Notes: generated by a model not told the origin, from the sequence alone. 64,000 bases of DNA from Natrinema amylolyticum (GCF_020515625.1 NZ_JAIWPJ010000002.1:248001-312000), one strand, 5' to 3'. Shown: positions 34,537-43,449, numbered from the stretch's first letter. Numbers and translations are program-made.

Positions 34537-36174
34537 CTAATCGTGCCGGAAGCTCCGCTGACCGGTAAACGCCATCGCCATGTCGTGCTCGTCCGCGGCC
34601 TCGATCACGTCCTCGTCGTTGACCGAACCACCGGGCTGGATCACCGCCTCGATGCCCGCTTCGGCGGCCTCCTCGATGCCGTCCGGGAACGGGAAGAACG
34701 CGTCCGAAGCCATGACGGCGCCCTCGGCGTCTTTCCCTTCGGCGTGCTCGTCGGCCTTCATCGCTGCGAGGCGAACCGCGTCGACGCGGGAGACCTGTCC
34801 CATCCCGATGCCGACCGTCTCGGTGCCGTCCGCGAAGAGGATCCCGTTCGACTTGACGTGCTTGAGCGTCTGCCACGCGAAGACCATCGTCTCGAGTTCG
34901 TCCTCCGTGGGCTCGCGCTCGGTAACGATCTCGAGGTCGTCGGCCGAAATCGACTGCAGGTCCCGCTCTTGGACCAGTCGTCCGCCGACGAGCGGTTTCT
35001 CGGTGAAGCGCTCCGTCCGCTCACCCAACTCGCCCACGTCCAGCACGCGCAGGTTGTCCTTCTCGAAGAGGATCTCGAGTGCGTCCTCGGTGTAGCCGGG
35101 CGCGACGACGACCTCTTTGAACGAGTCGATGACCTGTTCGGCGGTCTCGGCGTCGCACTCGCGGTTGAGGGCGACGATGCCGCCGAAGGCGCTCATCGGG
35201 TCCGTCGAGAGGGCCTTCTCGTAGGCCTCGGCGAGCGAGTCGGCGGTCGCACAGCCCGCGGGATTGGTGTGTTTGATGACCGCCGCGGCGGGCTCGTCGA
35301 ACTCCTTGATCAGGTTGAGCGCGCCGTCGGCGTCGTTGTAGTTGTTGTAGGACAGCGCCTTCGCGCCCTCGTTCAGCTGATCGGCGTGGACGACGCTGGC
35401 CTCGTCGCAGGTGTAGTCGGTGTAGACCGCGGCGTCCTGATGGGGGTTTTCCCCGTAACGAAGCGTGTCCGCGCGGTCGTCGGAGACGAGTCTGCGGGCG
35501 GGCAGGCCGTCGTGATCGTCTCCCTCGGCGGTCGCGACGTCGGCATCGACGGTGACTTCCTCCGTCTCGAGATCAACGTTGACCGAGCCCTCGGCGAACC
35601 ACTTCACGGCGCGCGGGTACGCGCGGAACTCGCACTCGTAGAGGACCCGCTCTTTCAGCGTCTCCTCGTCGTCGCCCTCGTAGACGGGGATCGGTTCCTG
35701 CGTGACGATCGGGCCGCCGTCGACCTCGCTCTCGACGACCGCGCCGTCCTCGTCGGTCGCGTCCGTGACGACGTGGACCGTACAGCCCGTCACCGAGACG
35801 CCCGCCTCGAGCGCGTCGCCCCAGGCGTCCATTCCGGGGAACGCGGGCAGCAGTGCGGGGTGGACGTTCAGCGTGGTCGGGGCCTCGTCGAGGAAGGTGT
35901 CGGAGAGGATCCGCATGTAGCCGTCCAGACAGACGAGGTCGAACTCGTAGTCGGCCAGGGCCTCGAGCACGGCCTCCTCGTGCTCGCTGCGGCTCATCTC
36001 GTCCTCGAGCGGGACGACTTCGGTCGGGATCCCGCGCTCGGCGGCGGCCTCGAGCACCGGCGCGTCCGCGTCGGTCGTCAGGACGACGGCGAACTCGGCT
36101 CCGCCCGGTTCGCGGTCGGCGATGTTCAACAGGTTGCGCCCTCGGTTGCCGGCCATCCCGGCGATTCGCGTCAT
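34537..36174 (-). CDS. PurN-AICAR transformylase fusion protein (no IMP cyclohydrolase domain)
   Basis: A 545-residue bifunctional purine enzyme. Residues 1 to about 200 are a GAR formyltransferase (PurN): GNRGRNLLNI, LDGYMRIL, NVHPALLPAFPGM and DEDGAVV supply the Asn, His and Asp catalytic set. The rest is the AICAR formyltransferase half of PurH: RYGENPHQ, NYNDADGAL, KHTNPAGCA, MASDAFFPFPDG and IQPGGSVND. The MGS-like IMP cyclohydrolase domain of bacterial PurH is absent; haloarchaea use a separate PurO, not in this window. The start MTRIAGMAG gives the family N-terminus. It diverges from purB. Confidence 0.93.
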   Translation of the reverse strand: MTRIAGMAGNRGRNLLNIADREPGGAEFAVVLTTDADAPVLEAAAERGIPTEVVPLEDEMSRSEHEEAVLEALADYEFDLVCLDGYMRILSDTFLDEAPTTLNVHPALLPAFPGMDAWGDALEAGVSVTGCTVHVVTDATDEDGAVVESEVDGGPIVTQEPIPVYEGDDEETLKERVLYECEFRAYPRAVKWFAEGSVNVDLETEEVTVDADVATAEGDDHDGLPARRLVSDDRADTLRYGENPHQDAAVYTDYTCDEASVVHADQLNEGAKALSYNNYNDADGALNLIKEFDEPAAAVIKHTNPAGCATADSLAEAYEKALSTDPMSAFGGIVALNRECDAETAEQVIDSFKEVVVAPGYTEDALEILFEKDNLRVLDVGELGERTERFTEKPLVGGRLVQERDLQSISADDLEIVTEREPTEDELETMVFAWQTLKHVKSNGILFADGTETVGIGMGQVSRVDAVRLAAMKADEHAEGKDAEGAVMASDAFFPFPDGIEEAAEAGIEAVIQPGGSVNDEDVIEAADEHDMAMAFTGQRSFRHD

Positions 36175-36228
36175 GGTCGGACTCCCGCCCGCGAACGGCA
36201 AAGTGGTTGCGGTCTCGGCGGACGAGAT

Positions 36229-36244
36229 ATCCACGTTCGTGGAT
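36229..36244. promoter_or_regulatory. Perfect palindrome between divergent purine genes
   Basis: ATCCACG-TT-CGTGGAT is a perfect seven-base-arm inverted repeat 55 bases upstream of the PurN-AICARFT start and about 107 bases upstream of purB. A shared operator for purine control is a reasonable guess; no such site has been linked here to a known regulator. Confidence 0.45.
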
Positions 36245-36350
36245 CAATATGGCGGTATTCGCGTCGAAATTCGGAGAGGTATGCACGCTCGTGGCGTCGC
36301 GCGGCCCGGGTTTCGATACGCTTTTGCACCGCGCTGGACAGGCTCGAACC

Positions 36351-37736
36351 ATGACCGAGACCGACGCCCTGTACGCCGTCTCGCCGCTGGACGGCCGGTA
36401 CGACGGCCGGACCGCACCGCTGTCGCCGTACGCGAGCGAGGCCGCGCTCATGCGCGCTCGCGTCCGCGTCGAAGTCGAGTACCTCGTCGCGCTGGCCGAA
36501 CTCGAGGCGACGCCGCTGGAACTCGACCTCGACGAGCGCAACCACCTGCGAGGGCTCTACCAGCACTTCGCGGAAGAGGACGCCGAGCTGATCAAGAAAC
36601 TCGAGACGGAGGGCCACGCCGAGTTCGAGGCGACGAACCACGACGTCAAGGCCGTCGAGTACTTCGTCCGTCACCGGCTGCCCGAGGGTAGCGACGCCTC
36701 GCCCTGGATCCACTTCGGGCTGACGAGCGAGGACGTGAACAACCTCGCCCACCGGCTTCTCGTCCGCGACGCGGTCGACGAGGTGCTCCTGCCGGCACTG
36801 TACGACGTGCGAGAAACCCTCGCGGACATGGCTCGCGAGTACCGGGCCCTTCCGATGCTCGCGCGCACTCACGGCCAGCCCGCGACGCCGACCACCTTCG
36901 GCAAGGAGATGGCCGTCTACGCCGCGCGGCTGGGTCGAGCGACCGGCCGCATCCGGCAGGCGACCGACGAACTCCGGGGCAAACTCGGCGGCGCGTCGGG
37001 CACCTACGCGGCCCACGTCGCCGCCTACCCCGACGTCGACTGGCAGGCCTTCGCGCGGGAGTTCGTCACGGGCTTGGGCCTCGAGTTCGAGCCGCTGACG
37101 ACGCAGGTCAACCCGTGTGACGACCTCGCGGCGCTGTTCGACGCCGTTCGCGGGGCCAACACCGTCCTGCTCGATCTGGACCTGGACATGTGGCTCTACG
37201 TCTCCGACCGCTATCTCGGACAGGAGGCCGTCGAGGGCGAGACGGGCTCGTCGACGATGCCCCACAAGGTCAACCCGATCGACTTCGAGAACAGCGAGGG
37301 GAACCTCTCGAAGGCGAACTCGGATCTCACCTTCCTCGCGGACTACGTCACTACCTCCCGGCTCCAGCGCGACCTCTCGGACTCGACGGTCAAGCGCAAC
37401 ATCGGCGGCGCCTTCGCCCACTGCCTGATCGCCTACGGGAAGACCGCGTCGGGACTGTCGAAGGTCGTCCCCAACGAACAGGTCATGCGCGAGGACCTCG
37501 CGGACACGCCCGAGATCATCGGCGAGGCCGTCCAGACGATCCTCCGCCGCGAGGGCCAAGAAGACGCCTACGAGCGCGTCAAGGCCGTCACCCGCGGCAA
37601 GGACGTCACCCTCGCGGACTTCCGCGAGATGTTCGACGACCTCGAGATCGACGAGGACGTGCGCGAGGAACTCCACGCGCTGACCCCGGCGGACTACACC
37701 GGCGTCGCGAGCGAACTGGTCGACGACCTCGAGTAG
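36351..37736 (+). CDS. purB: Adenylosuccinate lyase
   Basis: A 461-residue fumarase-superfamily lyase that acts twice in purine synthesis, splitting SAICAR and adenylosuccinate. It starts with YAVSPLDGRYDGRT, has FGLTSEDVNN and ARTHGQPATPTTFGKE, and carries the superfamily signature loop GSSTMPHKVNPIDFEN. Length is typical. A TTTTG stretch about 27 bases upstream may serve as TATA box. Confidence 0.96.
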   Translation: MTETDALYAVSPLDGRYDGRTAPLSPYASEAALMRARVRVEVEYLVALAELEATPLELDLDERNHLRGLYQHFAEEDAELIKKLETEGHAEFEATNHDVKAVEYFVRHRLPEGSDASPWIHFGLTSEDVNNLAHRLLVRDAVDEVLLPALYDVRETLADMAREYRALPMLARTHGQPATPTTFGKEMAVYAARLGRATGRIRQATDELRGKLGGASGTYAAHVAAYPDVDWQAFAREFVTGLGLEFEPLTTQVNPCDDLAALFDAVRGANTVLLDLDLDMWLYVSDRYLGQEAVEGETGSSTMPHKVNPIDFENSEGNLSKANSDLTFLADYVTTSRLQRDLSDSTVKRNIGGAFAHCLIAYGKTASGLSKVVPNEQVMREDLADTPEIIGEAVQTILRREGQEDAYERVKAVTRGKDVTLADFREMFDDLEIDEDVREELHALTPADYTGVASELVDDLE

Positions 37737-37861
37737 CTCACGACCGACCGTTCCTGTCGTTCGACTGCCGCCCGCTCCGCTATCCACCTGTCGACCGCTT
37801 CCCCGACCGCCATCCGATTTCCGGGAGCCCGCTCCGGCTCTCGGTTCCGAGACCGTGACTG

Positions 37862-37868
37862 TATTAAT
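37862..37868 (+). promoter_or_regulatory. TATA-like box of the EamA pair
   Basis: TATTAAT lies 22-28 bases before the ATG at 37890, which suits leaderless transcription and selects that start over one 15 bases upstream. Confidence 0.5.
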
Positions 37869-37889
37869 CGGCCTGTGCCGAGAGTCGAT

Positions 37890-38312
37890 ATGGAGTATCT
37901 CGTGTGGGTGCTCGTCGCCCTCGTGGCCTACGGCCTAATGGCACCGCTGACGAGCGTCGTGACGTCGGACGTGCCGCCCGCGGTCGCGCTCTTCCTCTCG
38001 ACGACGATCTTTCTCTGCCTGACGACGATCGTCCTCGTCGCGACGGGGGCCAGCGACCCCACCGACGTGGTGACGCCGTCCGCCGGACTCGTCTACGTCG
38101 CCGGCCTGTTCCTGTCGTCCGGCATTCTCGCGTACTATCAGGCCCTCGAGCGCGGACCGGTGAGCGTCGTCGTGCCGATCTACGGCCTCTTCATCGTCGG
38201 GAGTTCGATCATCGGGATCGCGTTCCTCGGCGAGGAGTTGACGACGACTCGCGCCGCCGGGATCGTCGTCGCGGCGGCCGCGATCTATCTCGCCGCCGGA
38301 GGTGAGGAGTGA
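37890..38312 (+). CDS. Half-size EamA/DMT transporter subunit 1
   Basis: A 140-residue membrane protein with four or five helices, equal to one EamA repeat rather than the usual two. The repeat signature is LAYYQALERGPVSVVVPIYGLFIVGSSIIGI. It overlaps the next gene by TGATG, and the second protein is its paralogue, so the two probably form a heterodimeric drug/metabolite-type exporter. Substrate unknown. Confidence 0.88.
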   Translation: MEYLVWVLVALVAYGLMAPLTSVVTSDVPPAVALFLSTTIFLCLTTIVLVATGASDPTDVVTPSAGLVYVAGLFLSSGILAYYQALERGPVSVVVPIYGLFIVGSSIIGIAFLGEELTTTRAAGIVVAAAAIYLAAGGEE

Positions 38313-38728
38313 TGCGGCGGTATCTCGGTCTCTCGATCGTCGCCTGTCTGACCTACAGCCTCGTCGCGCCATTACTCTCGATCGCGATGACCGACCTCCC
38401 CAGTACCCTGGCAGTCTTCCTCTCGAATTCCGTCATGTTCGTGACCATCGGGCTGGTGATCCGCTATCGCGGGCTGTCAGTGCGGCCGTACCTCAGTCAT
38501 CCGCGAACGCCCCACATCGCCGCGATGGGCGTGTTGCTGACCGTCGGGCTGCTGACCTACTATCGAGCGCTCGCGCTCGGCCCGGTGAGCATCGTCGTGC
38601 CGATCTACGGCCTCTTTATCGTCATCAGTTCGCTGGTCGGCATCATCGCCTTCGACGAGACCGTCACCGCTCGCAAGGTCGCCGCCATCGCGCTGAGCGT
38701 GCTGGCGATCGCGCTGATGTCGGTGTGA
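38312..38728 (+). CDS. Half-size EamA/DMT transporter subunit 2
   Basis: A 138-residue paralogue of the preceding protein, with the matching signature LTYYRALALGPVSIVVPIYGLFIVISSLVGI and a VAPLLS second-helix motif corresponding to MAPLTS in its partner. The ATG overlaps the previous TGA; a GTG three bases earlier is also possible. Coupled translation suggests a one-to-one complex, with each half acting as one EamA repeat. Confidence 0.88.
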   Translation: MRRYLGLSIVACLTYSLVAPLLSIAMTDLPSTLAVFLSNSVMFVTIGLVIRYRGLSVRPYLSHPRTPHIAAMGVLLTVGLLTYYRALALGPVSIVVPIYGLFIVISSLVGIIAFDETVTARKVAAIALSVLAIALMSV

Positions 38729-38749
38729 CCGCTCTGGATTCGCCGATCG

Positions 38750-39823
38750 TCACCGCTCCTTCGCCCGAACCTCGCTCGGATCCTCGTGGCGGACCGGCTC
38801 CAGTTGCTCCGTTTCCCGGAGGATGAACGGCCCGATGGCGAGGGTCCGCTTCATGACCGTGAGGACGCGGAGGAGATACGCGAGCAACACGGCGAACGGG
38901 GAGAGCGTGAGGACGTACAGCGCACTGACGACGAGGTAGGCGGTGCTGATGCCGGCCACCGACCCCGTGACCTGCGCGGCGTCGAACTCGAGCATCATGT
39001 AGCCCGCGATCGCCAGTGCCGGCATCGCGCCGTAGAGGACGCCGCGAGAGATGTTGATGATCTCCCACTGGACGTAGAGGGTCTTGAAGTGTTCCCGCGC
39101 CGGGCCGAAGAACCGCAACGACTCGATCAGATCCTCCAGGGCCGCGTCGGCCTCGGCCGACAGCGACTCGGCGTGCTTGTCGCGAAGCGTTCGCGCGGTG
39201 AATATCTTCCACGAGTAGTTGTAGTTCAGGACTGGCAGCAGCGTCTCGAAGGAGCCGAAGTCCGCGTCCGTCAGGTCGTCGCTGACGGTCTGACTGTGGT
39301 CGATGAGACCGTCGGTGAACGCGGCGATCTCCTCGAGTCGCTCCGGGCGATCGCCCTCGGCAATGATATCGTTGAGGCTCCGCGCACGCGTCTCGGCCGT
39401 TTCGACCAGCGTCTGGAGGAATCGAGCGGGTTCGACCGGGCTCACACCGATGTTCGCGGCGTCTTCGACCTGTTCGCGGAACTCGGTCTCGTTCGTCATC
39501 CGCTCGCGCTGTTCCCCGAGCGGGCCGATCTCCCCGGCGAGGACGAACTGCGAGATCGACAGGACGAGCGTCACGCTCGTCACGATGGCGATCACCATCG
39601 AGCCGAACAGCGACGTGATGCTGCTGGTGGCAGTGAGCTGTCGCGGTTCGGTGGGGCCGAACACGTGAAAGACGAGGAGCAGCGCGTACGTGACCGCGAG
39701 AATGACGCCGGTGACGAGCCAGCGGTTCGCGCTGATCAGGAACCAGACCTTCACGCGGGTCTCGCCGACGCGTTCGCGCATCGTGTCGGCCGGCCGTGTG
39801 ACGGCGTCCGAGTCGCTACCCAT
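38750..39823 (-). CDS. Haloarchaeal multi-pass membrane protein with central helical domain
   Basis: A 357-residue protein. Two N-terminal helices (about 33-52 and 68-95) and two C-terminal helices (about 258-280 and 288-318) enclose a roughly 160-residue soluble helical region with several charged helices. The layout loosely recalls bestrophin-like or mechanosensing proteins, but I see no diagnostic motif and do not assign one. It converges with the EamA pair. Confidence 0.75.
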   Translation of the reverse strand: MGSDSDAVTRPADTMRERVGETRVKVWFLISANRWLVTGVILAVTYALLLVFHVFGPTEPRQLTATSSITSLFGSMVIAIVTSVTLVLSISQFVLAGEIGPLGEQRERMTNETEFREQVEDAANIGVSPVEPARFLQTLVETAETRARSLNDIIAEGDRPERLEEIAAFTDGLIDHSQTVSDDLTDADFGSFETLLPVLNYNYSWKIFTARTLRDKHAESLSAEADAALEDLIESLRFFGPAREHFKTLYVQWEIINISRGVLYGAMPALAIAGYMMLEFDAAQVTGSVAGISTAYLVVSALYVLTLSPFAVLLAYLLRVLTVMKRTLAIGPFILRETEQLEPVRHEDPSEVRAKER

Positions 39824-39883
39824 GGATCCCGTTGTACACCGACCCGTCGGTTAAATCGTCTGCTACCGACAATCGGAACGGCG

Positions 39884-41050
39884 TTACGCGACCAGTTCGC
39901 TCAACGTCGCCTCGAGCGCCCGCGCCGCTTCGCGGACGGCGTCGACGCGCACGTACTCCCGAGGCGCGTGCGCGACGGCTCCCTCGTCGTCGGCGAGCAC
40001 GCCGGGGCCGAAGACGACCGTCGGGGCGTCGGCCGCGAAGTAAGAGGCCTCCGTCGCCGCGGTGAACGGACGCACCTCGCCGCCGGCCGCAGCCGCGAGG
40101 ATATCGACGACCGGTGCGTCGGGGTCGGTCTCCCACGCCTCGAGGAACGGCGTCGGCCGATCGGTAAAGCGGAACTCGAGGCCGACGCCGTCGGGTACGG
40201 CGGCCCGCAGGTGGGCGGTCAGCGCCTCGCGGAACTCCTCGGCCGTCTCCGGCGGGACGCTCCGCCGGTCGACCGTCAGCGCGCAGTCGGCGGGCACCTG
40301 ATTCGTGGCCTCGCCGCCCTCGACGACGGTCGGCGTCAGCGTCGCCGCCCCGAGTTGGGGGTGGGCCGGCGGCGCATCCGCGCGGTCCCCGAAGGTTCGG
40401 ATCGCCTCGAGCGCCTGCTCGAGGGCGGCGACGGCGTTGGTCCCCGTTTCGGGTTCGGCGGCGTGAGCGTTCGCTCCCGAGAGATGGATCGTCCCCTGGA
40501 ATCGCCCCTTCGCGGCCGTACAGACGTCGAGATCGGTCGGTTCGCCGACGATCACCGCGTCGGCGTCCCGCGTGGGCGACTCGTCGCCTGAGACGAGCGC
40601 GTCGGCCCCCGTCGAGAGCACTTCCTCGTCGGGCGTGATCGCGAGCGTGACGCGGCCGTCGGTCGGCTCGGTCGCGAAGAACGCCGAGAGCAGGGCCGCG
40701 AGCGGTCCCTTCGCGTCACAGGAGCCGCGACCGCGGACGACGGGGCCCCCCTCTGCCTCGGGGGCGTCCGCGTCGCGCTCGTAGGGAACGTGCGGCGAGA
40801 CCGTGTCGATGTGGGTGTTCAAAACGACGTGCGTCTCGGCCTCGCTCTTCGTGACGCCGCGACTCGCCAGGACGTTCCCGGCGTCGTCGACGTGAGGCTC
40901 GATCCCGCGATCCGCGAGCGTCTCGCAGAGGAACTCCCGCATCGGTCCGACATCCTCGTGGGAAGGGAACTGGACGGCGGTCTCGAGGAAGGCGATGGGA
41001 TCGAACGCGCCGTCGCGCTCGGCTTCGTCGGCGGACCCGGCCCCCGTCAC
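39884..41050 (-). CDS. dapE: Succinyl-diaminopimelate desuccinylase (M20 family)
   Basis: A 388-residue M20 metallopeptidase-fold enzyme. Metal and catalytic motifs are VVLNTHIDTVSP (His and Asp), GRGSCDAKGPLAA (bridging Asp) and ITPDEEV (general-base Glu). A dimerisation-domain histidine lies in GANAHAAEPETG. It hydrolyses N-succinyl-LL-DAP. Starting at GTG, it overlaps the dapF stop (GTGA), so lysA, dapF and dapE are one operon. The assignment to DapE rather than another M20 amidase rests on this context. Confidence 0.93.
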   Translation of the reverse strand: MTGAGSADEAERDGAFDPIAFLETAVQFPSHEDVGPMREFLCETLADRGIEPHVDDAGNVLASRGVTKSEAETHVVLNTHIDTVSPHVPYERDADAPEAEGGPVVRGRGSCDAKGPLAALLSAFFATEPTDGRVTLAITPDEEVLSTGADALVSGDESPTRDADAVIVGEPTDLDVCTAAKGRFQGTIHLSGANAHAAEPETGTNAVAALEQALEAIRTFGDRADAPPAHPQLGAATLTPTVVEGGEATNQVPADCALTVDRRSVPPETAEEFREALTAHLRAAVPDGVGLEFRFTDRPTPFLEAWETDPDAPVVDILAAAAGGEVRPFTAATEASYFAADAPTVVFGPGVLADDEGAVAHAPREYVRVDAVREAARALEATLSELVA

Positions 41051-41877
41051 AGTTCGACTGGGGAGTGGACGGCCACTTCGCCGTCGAACTCGTGTTCGAC
41101 GGGGCCGGCGAGCGTCGGCCGGCCGCGATCGTTGAAGCTCACTCGGAGGTCGCCGCCCGGCGGGCTGACGTCGACCGGGTCGGCGTCGGTGAGGCCGAGG
41201 CGACGCGCCGCGACGGCGATGGCGACCGCGCCGGTGCCACAGGAGTCGGTCTCGCCCTCGACGCCGCGCTCGTAGGTGCGCTGGCGGAAGCCGCCAGAGC
41301 CGTCGGGACTCGCCAGACAGACGTTCGTTCCCTTGGGGAAGGCGTCGGCGTAGCGAACCGGCGGCGCGACCGCCTCGAGGTCGACGTCGTCGACGTCGTC
41401 GACGAAGCTCACGGCGTGGGGAACGCCGGTGTTGACGACCGAGACTTCGAGGCCCTCGATCTCCTCGCGGAGGACCGGTTCGTCGGCTGCGACCGGGACC
41501 GCCGCGGGGTCGAACGTGAGGTCGGTCATCTCGATGACGACGTCCTCGCCGTCGCGGTCGGCGCGCAGCGTGCCCGCCTGCGTGTCGATCATCACGCTCT
41601 CGGTGCCCGTTCGATCCATCGCCCACTCGGCGGCGCAGCGAGCGCCGTTGCCGCACATGGGTGCCGTCGCGCCGTCGGGCTGGAACAGCGTCATCACGAC
41701 GCGTGGCGGATTGAACGTCTCCTCGAGCGCGAGAAAGAGGATCCCGTCGGCACCGACGCCGTCGGTCCGATCGCACTCGCGCTCGGCGAGTGCGCCCCGA
41801 TCGGGGACGTGTTCGTCCGCGTGGATAATTAGAAAGTCGTTGCCGGTACCGTGGTACTTCTGGAATGGGATACTCAT
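41047..41877 (-). CDS. dapF: Diaminopimelate epimerase
   Basis: A 276-residue epimerase converting LL- to meso-DAP. The two catalytic cysteines are visible: Cys75 in MCGNGAR and Cys213 in DSCGTGA. The N-terminal KYHGTGNDFLI and the NTGVPHAV segments are family landmarks. It begins four bases after lysA and overlaps dapE by GTGA. Confidence 0.96.
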   Translation of the reverse strand: MSIPFQKYHGTGNDFLIIHADEHVPDRGALAERECDRTDGVGADGILFLALEETFNPPRVVMTLFQPDGATAPMCGNGARCAAEWAMDRTGTESVMIDTQAGTLRADRDGEDVVIEMTDLTFDPAAVPVAADEPVLREEIEGLEVSVVNTGVPHAVSFVDDVDDVDLEAVAPPVRYADAFPKGTNVCLASPDGSGGFRQRTYERGVEGETDSCGTGAVAIAVAARRLGLTDADPVDVSPPGGDLRVSFNDRGRPTLAGPVEHEFDGEVAVHSPVEL

Positions 41878-41881
41878 CGTG

Positions 41882-43303
41882 CTATCGTACGCGTCCGTTG
41901 TCGGTGTCGCTCGCTCGGTCGTGGTCGTTCTTTCGGTCTGCGTTCGAAGCGCTCCGCGCTTCGCGTTCGACCCGCGTCACGTCGTCGACGGTCTCGCGGC
42001 GGCGAGCGAGCCGGACATCGCCGTCCTCGAGGACGATCGATGCGGGTCGGGGTCTGGTGTTATACTGGTTTGCCATCTCGTAGCCGTAGGCCCCCGCGTT
42101 GCCGATTGCGAGGATGTCCCCACGTTCGCTTACTGGTAGTTCTCGCTCAGCACAGAAAACGTCGCCGCTCTCGCAGATCGGGCCGGCCACCGTCTGCGGA
42201 ACCGTCTCGCGCCCGTCGGCGTGCTCGATGCGATCGCTCGAGGCGACCTCCTCCGCGTCGGCCGTCAGGTTCCGAATCGGATGGTACGCGTCGTACATCG
42301 CCGGCCGGATCAGGGTCGTCATCCCCGCGTCGACGCCGGCGACGGTCGTCTCGCGGGCGTCCTTGACCGTATTCACCTCGGTGAGGAGCACGCCCGCGTC
42401 CGCGACGAAGTAGCGGCCGGGTTCGATCGTCAGTTCGGCGTCGATCTCGCCGAGCGCGTCCCGCGTGGCCTCCGCGACCGACTCGAGGTCCAGCGGGGCC
42501 TCGTCCTCGCGGTACGGCACGCCGAAGCCGCCGCCGACGTCGACGAACTCGAGGCTTCCCACCGCCTCGCTCGCCTCACGAGTCGCTTCGCTCCCCGTTC
42601 GGCTATCCGAGGCGCGTAGCGCCTCGTTCACCTCCCGAGCGAGATCTCCCACCCGCGCGACGAACTCCCGGTGGGCGTCGAGCTGATCGTTCGAGACGCC
42701 GGAGCCGACGTGAGCGTGAACCCCGACGACGTCGAAGCCGCGGTCGGCGGCGTCGGCGAGCACGTCGACCGCGCGCTCCGCCGGGACGCCGAACTTCGCG
42801 GCGGCGCCCGTCCGCACTTTCTCGTGGTGGCCGGCACCGATGCCGGGGTTGACCCGCAGACAGAGCCGCCCGTCGTAGCCGCGGTCGGCGAGGCGGTCGA
42901 TCGTGTCCTCGGAGCCGGCGGTGACCGTCAGCTCCGGGTGGTCTTTCCAGACGTCGACGATCCAGTCGAGGTCGCCCGCGGGCGGGTTGACCGCCGTGTA
43001 GTGAATTTCGGACCCGGACGCGCCCGCCTCGAGCGCCCGTTGCACTTCCCCGGCGGAGGCGCACTCGAGGCCAGCGCCGGCCTCGCGGAGCGCCGAGAGC
43101 ACGTCGCCCAGCGCGTTCGCCTTCACCGCGTAGAGGATGTCGGCGTCGGGGAAGGCGGCCTCGAGCCGCCGGTAGTTCTGTCGGACGCGCTCGAGGTCGA
43201 GGACGTACAGCGGCGAGCCGTACTCCCCGGCGAGTCCCTGCAGTTCGGCCGCGTCCCAGTCGGAGAGGCGGCGAACGGGCAACGAATCCGCGGCGTCAGT
43301 CAT
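41882..43303 (-). CDS. lysA: Diaminopimelate decarboxylase with an in-frame insertion
   Basis: A 473-residue PLP enzyme (alanine-racemase fold) that makes lysine from meso-DAP. The PLP lysine is Lys61 in YAVKANAL; other landmarks are VDVGGGFG, IEPGRYFVADAG and CESGDVF. Between REVNEAL and SLEFVDVGGG there are about 20 extra Ser/Ala/Glu-rich residues, encoded by palindromic repeat-like DNA, and the C-terminus carries about 25 extra polar residues after DDVTRVER, also over a hairpin. Either ATG at 43303 or 43309 may be used. First gene of the lysA-dapF-dapE operon. Confidence 0.94.
   Translation of the reverse strand: MTDAADSLPVRRLSDWDAAELQGLAGEYGSPLYVLDLERVRQNYRRLEAAFPDADILYAVKANALGDVLSALREAGAGLECASAGEVQRALEAGASGSEIHYTAVNPPAGDLDWIVDVWKDHPELTVTAGSEDTIDRLADRGYDGRLCLRVNPGIGAGHHEKVRTGAAAKFGVPAERAVDVLADAADRGFDVVGVHAHVGSGVSNDQLDAHREFVARVGDLAREVNEALRASDSRTGSEATREASEAVGSLEFVDVGGGFGVPYREDEAPLDLESVAEATRDALGEIDAELTIEPGRYFVADAGVLLTEVNTVKDARETTVAGVDAGMTTLIRPAMYDAYHPIRNLTADAEEVASSDRIEHADGRETVPQTVAGPICESGDVFCAERELPVSERGDILAIGNAGAYGYEMANQYNTRPRPASIVLEDGDVRLARRRETVDDVTRVEREARSASNADRKNDHDRASDTDNGRVR
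42558..42630. repeat. Palindromic repeat-like insertion within lysA
   Basis: It includes the perfect hairpin GAGGCGC-GTA-GCGCCTC (42609-42625) and adjoining CGCTTCGCTC and CCTCGCTCGCC motifs, of the style usually found in haloarchaeal intergenic DNA. It keeps frame and encodes the extra Ser/Ala/Glu-rich loop described for lysA. The hairpin arms match part of the stem of the palindrome beside tfs. Confidence 0.5.
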
Positions 43304-43407
43304 TGTCATGTCCAAGTGACCGTGAGAATTCAAGGTTTGGATTCCGGGCCACCGTCTCACTCCGCGATCTGACGGTCCGCCCAGATATCATACACTACCT
43401 CCTGGTT

Positions 43408-43425
43408 AGATAATAAATATTATCT
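43408..43425. promoter_or_regulatory. Perfect AT-rich palindrome between lysA and a divergent gene
   Basis: AGATAAT-AAAT-ATTATCT has perfect seven-base arms and is centred about 33 bases before the ATG at 43450, where the TATA box of that gene should be. It could be that TATA box embedded in an operator, or a bidirectional promoter element for lysA too. Confidence 0.5.
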
Positions 43426-43449
43426 CGCTGCTCTCGGGACATTCGCCCG

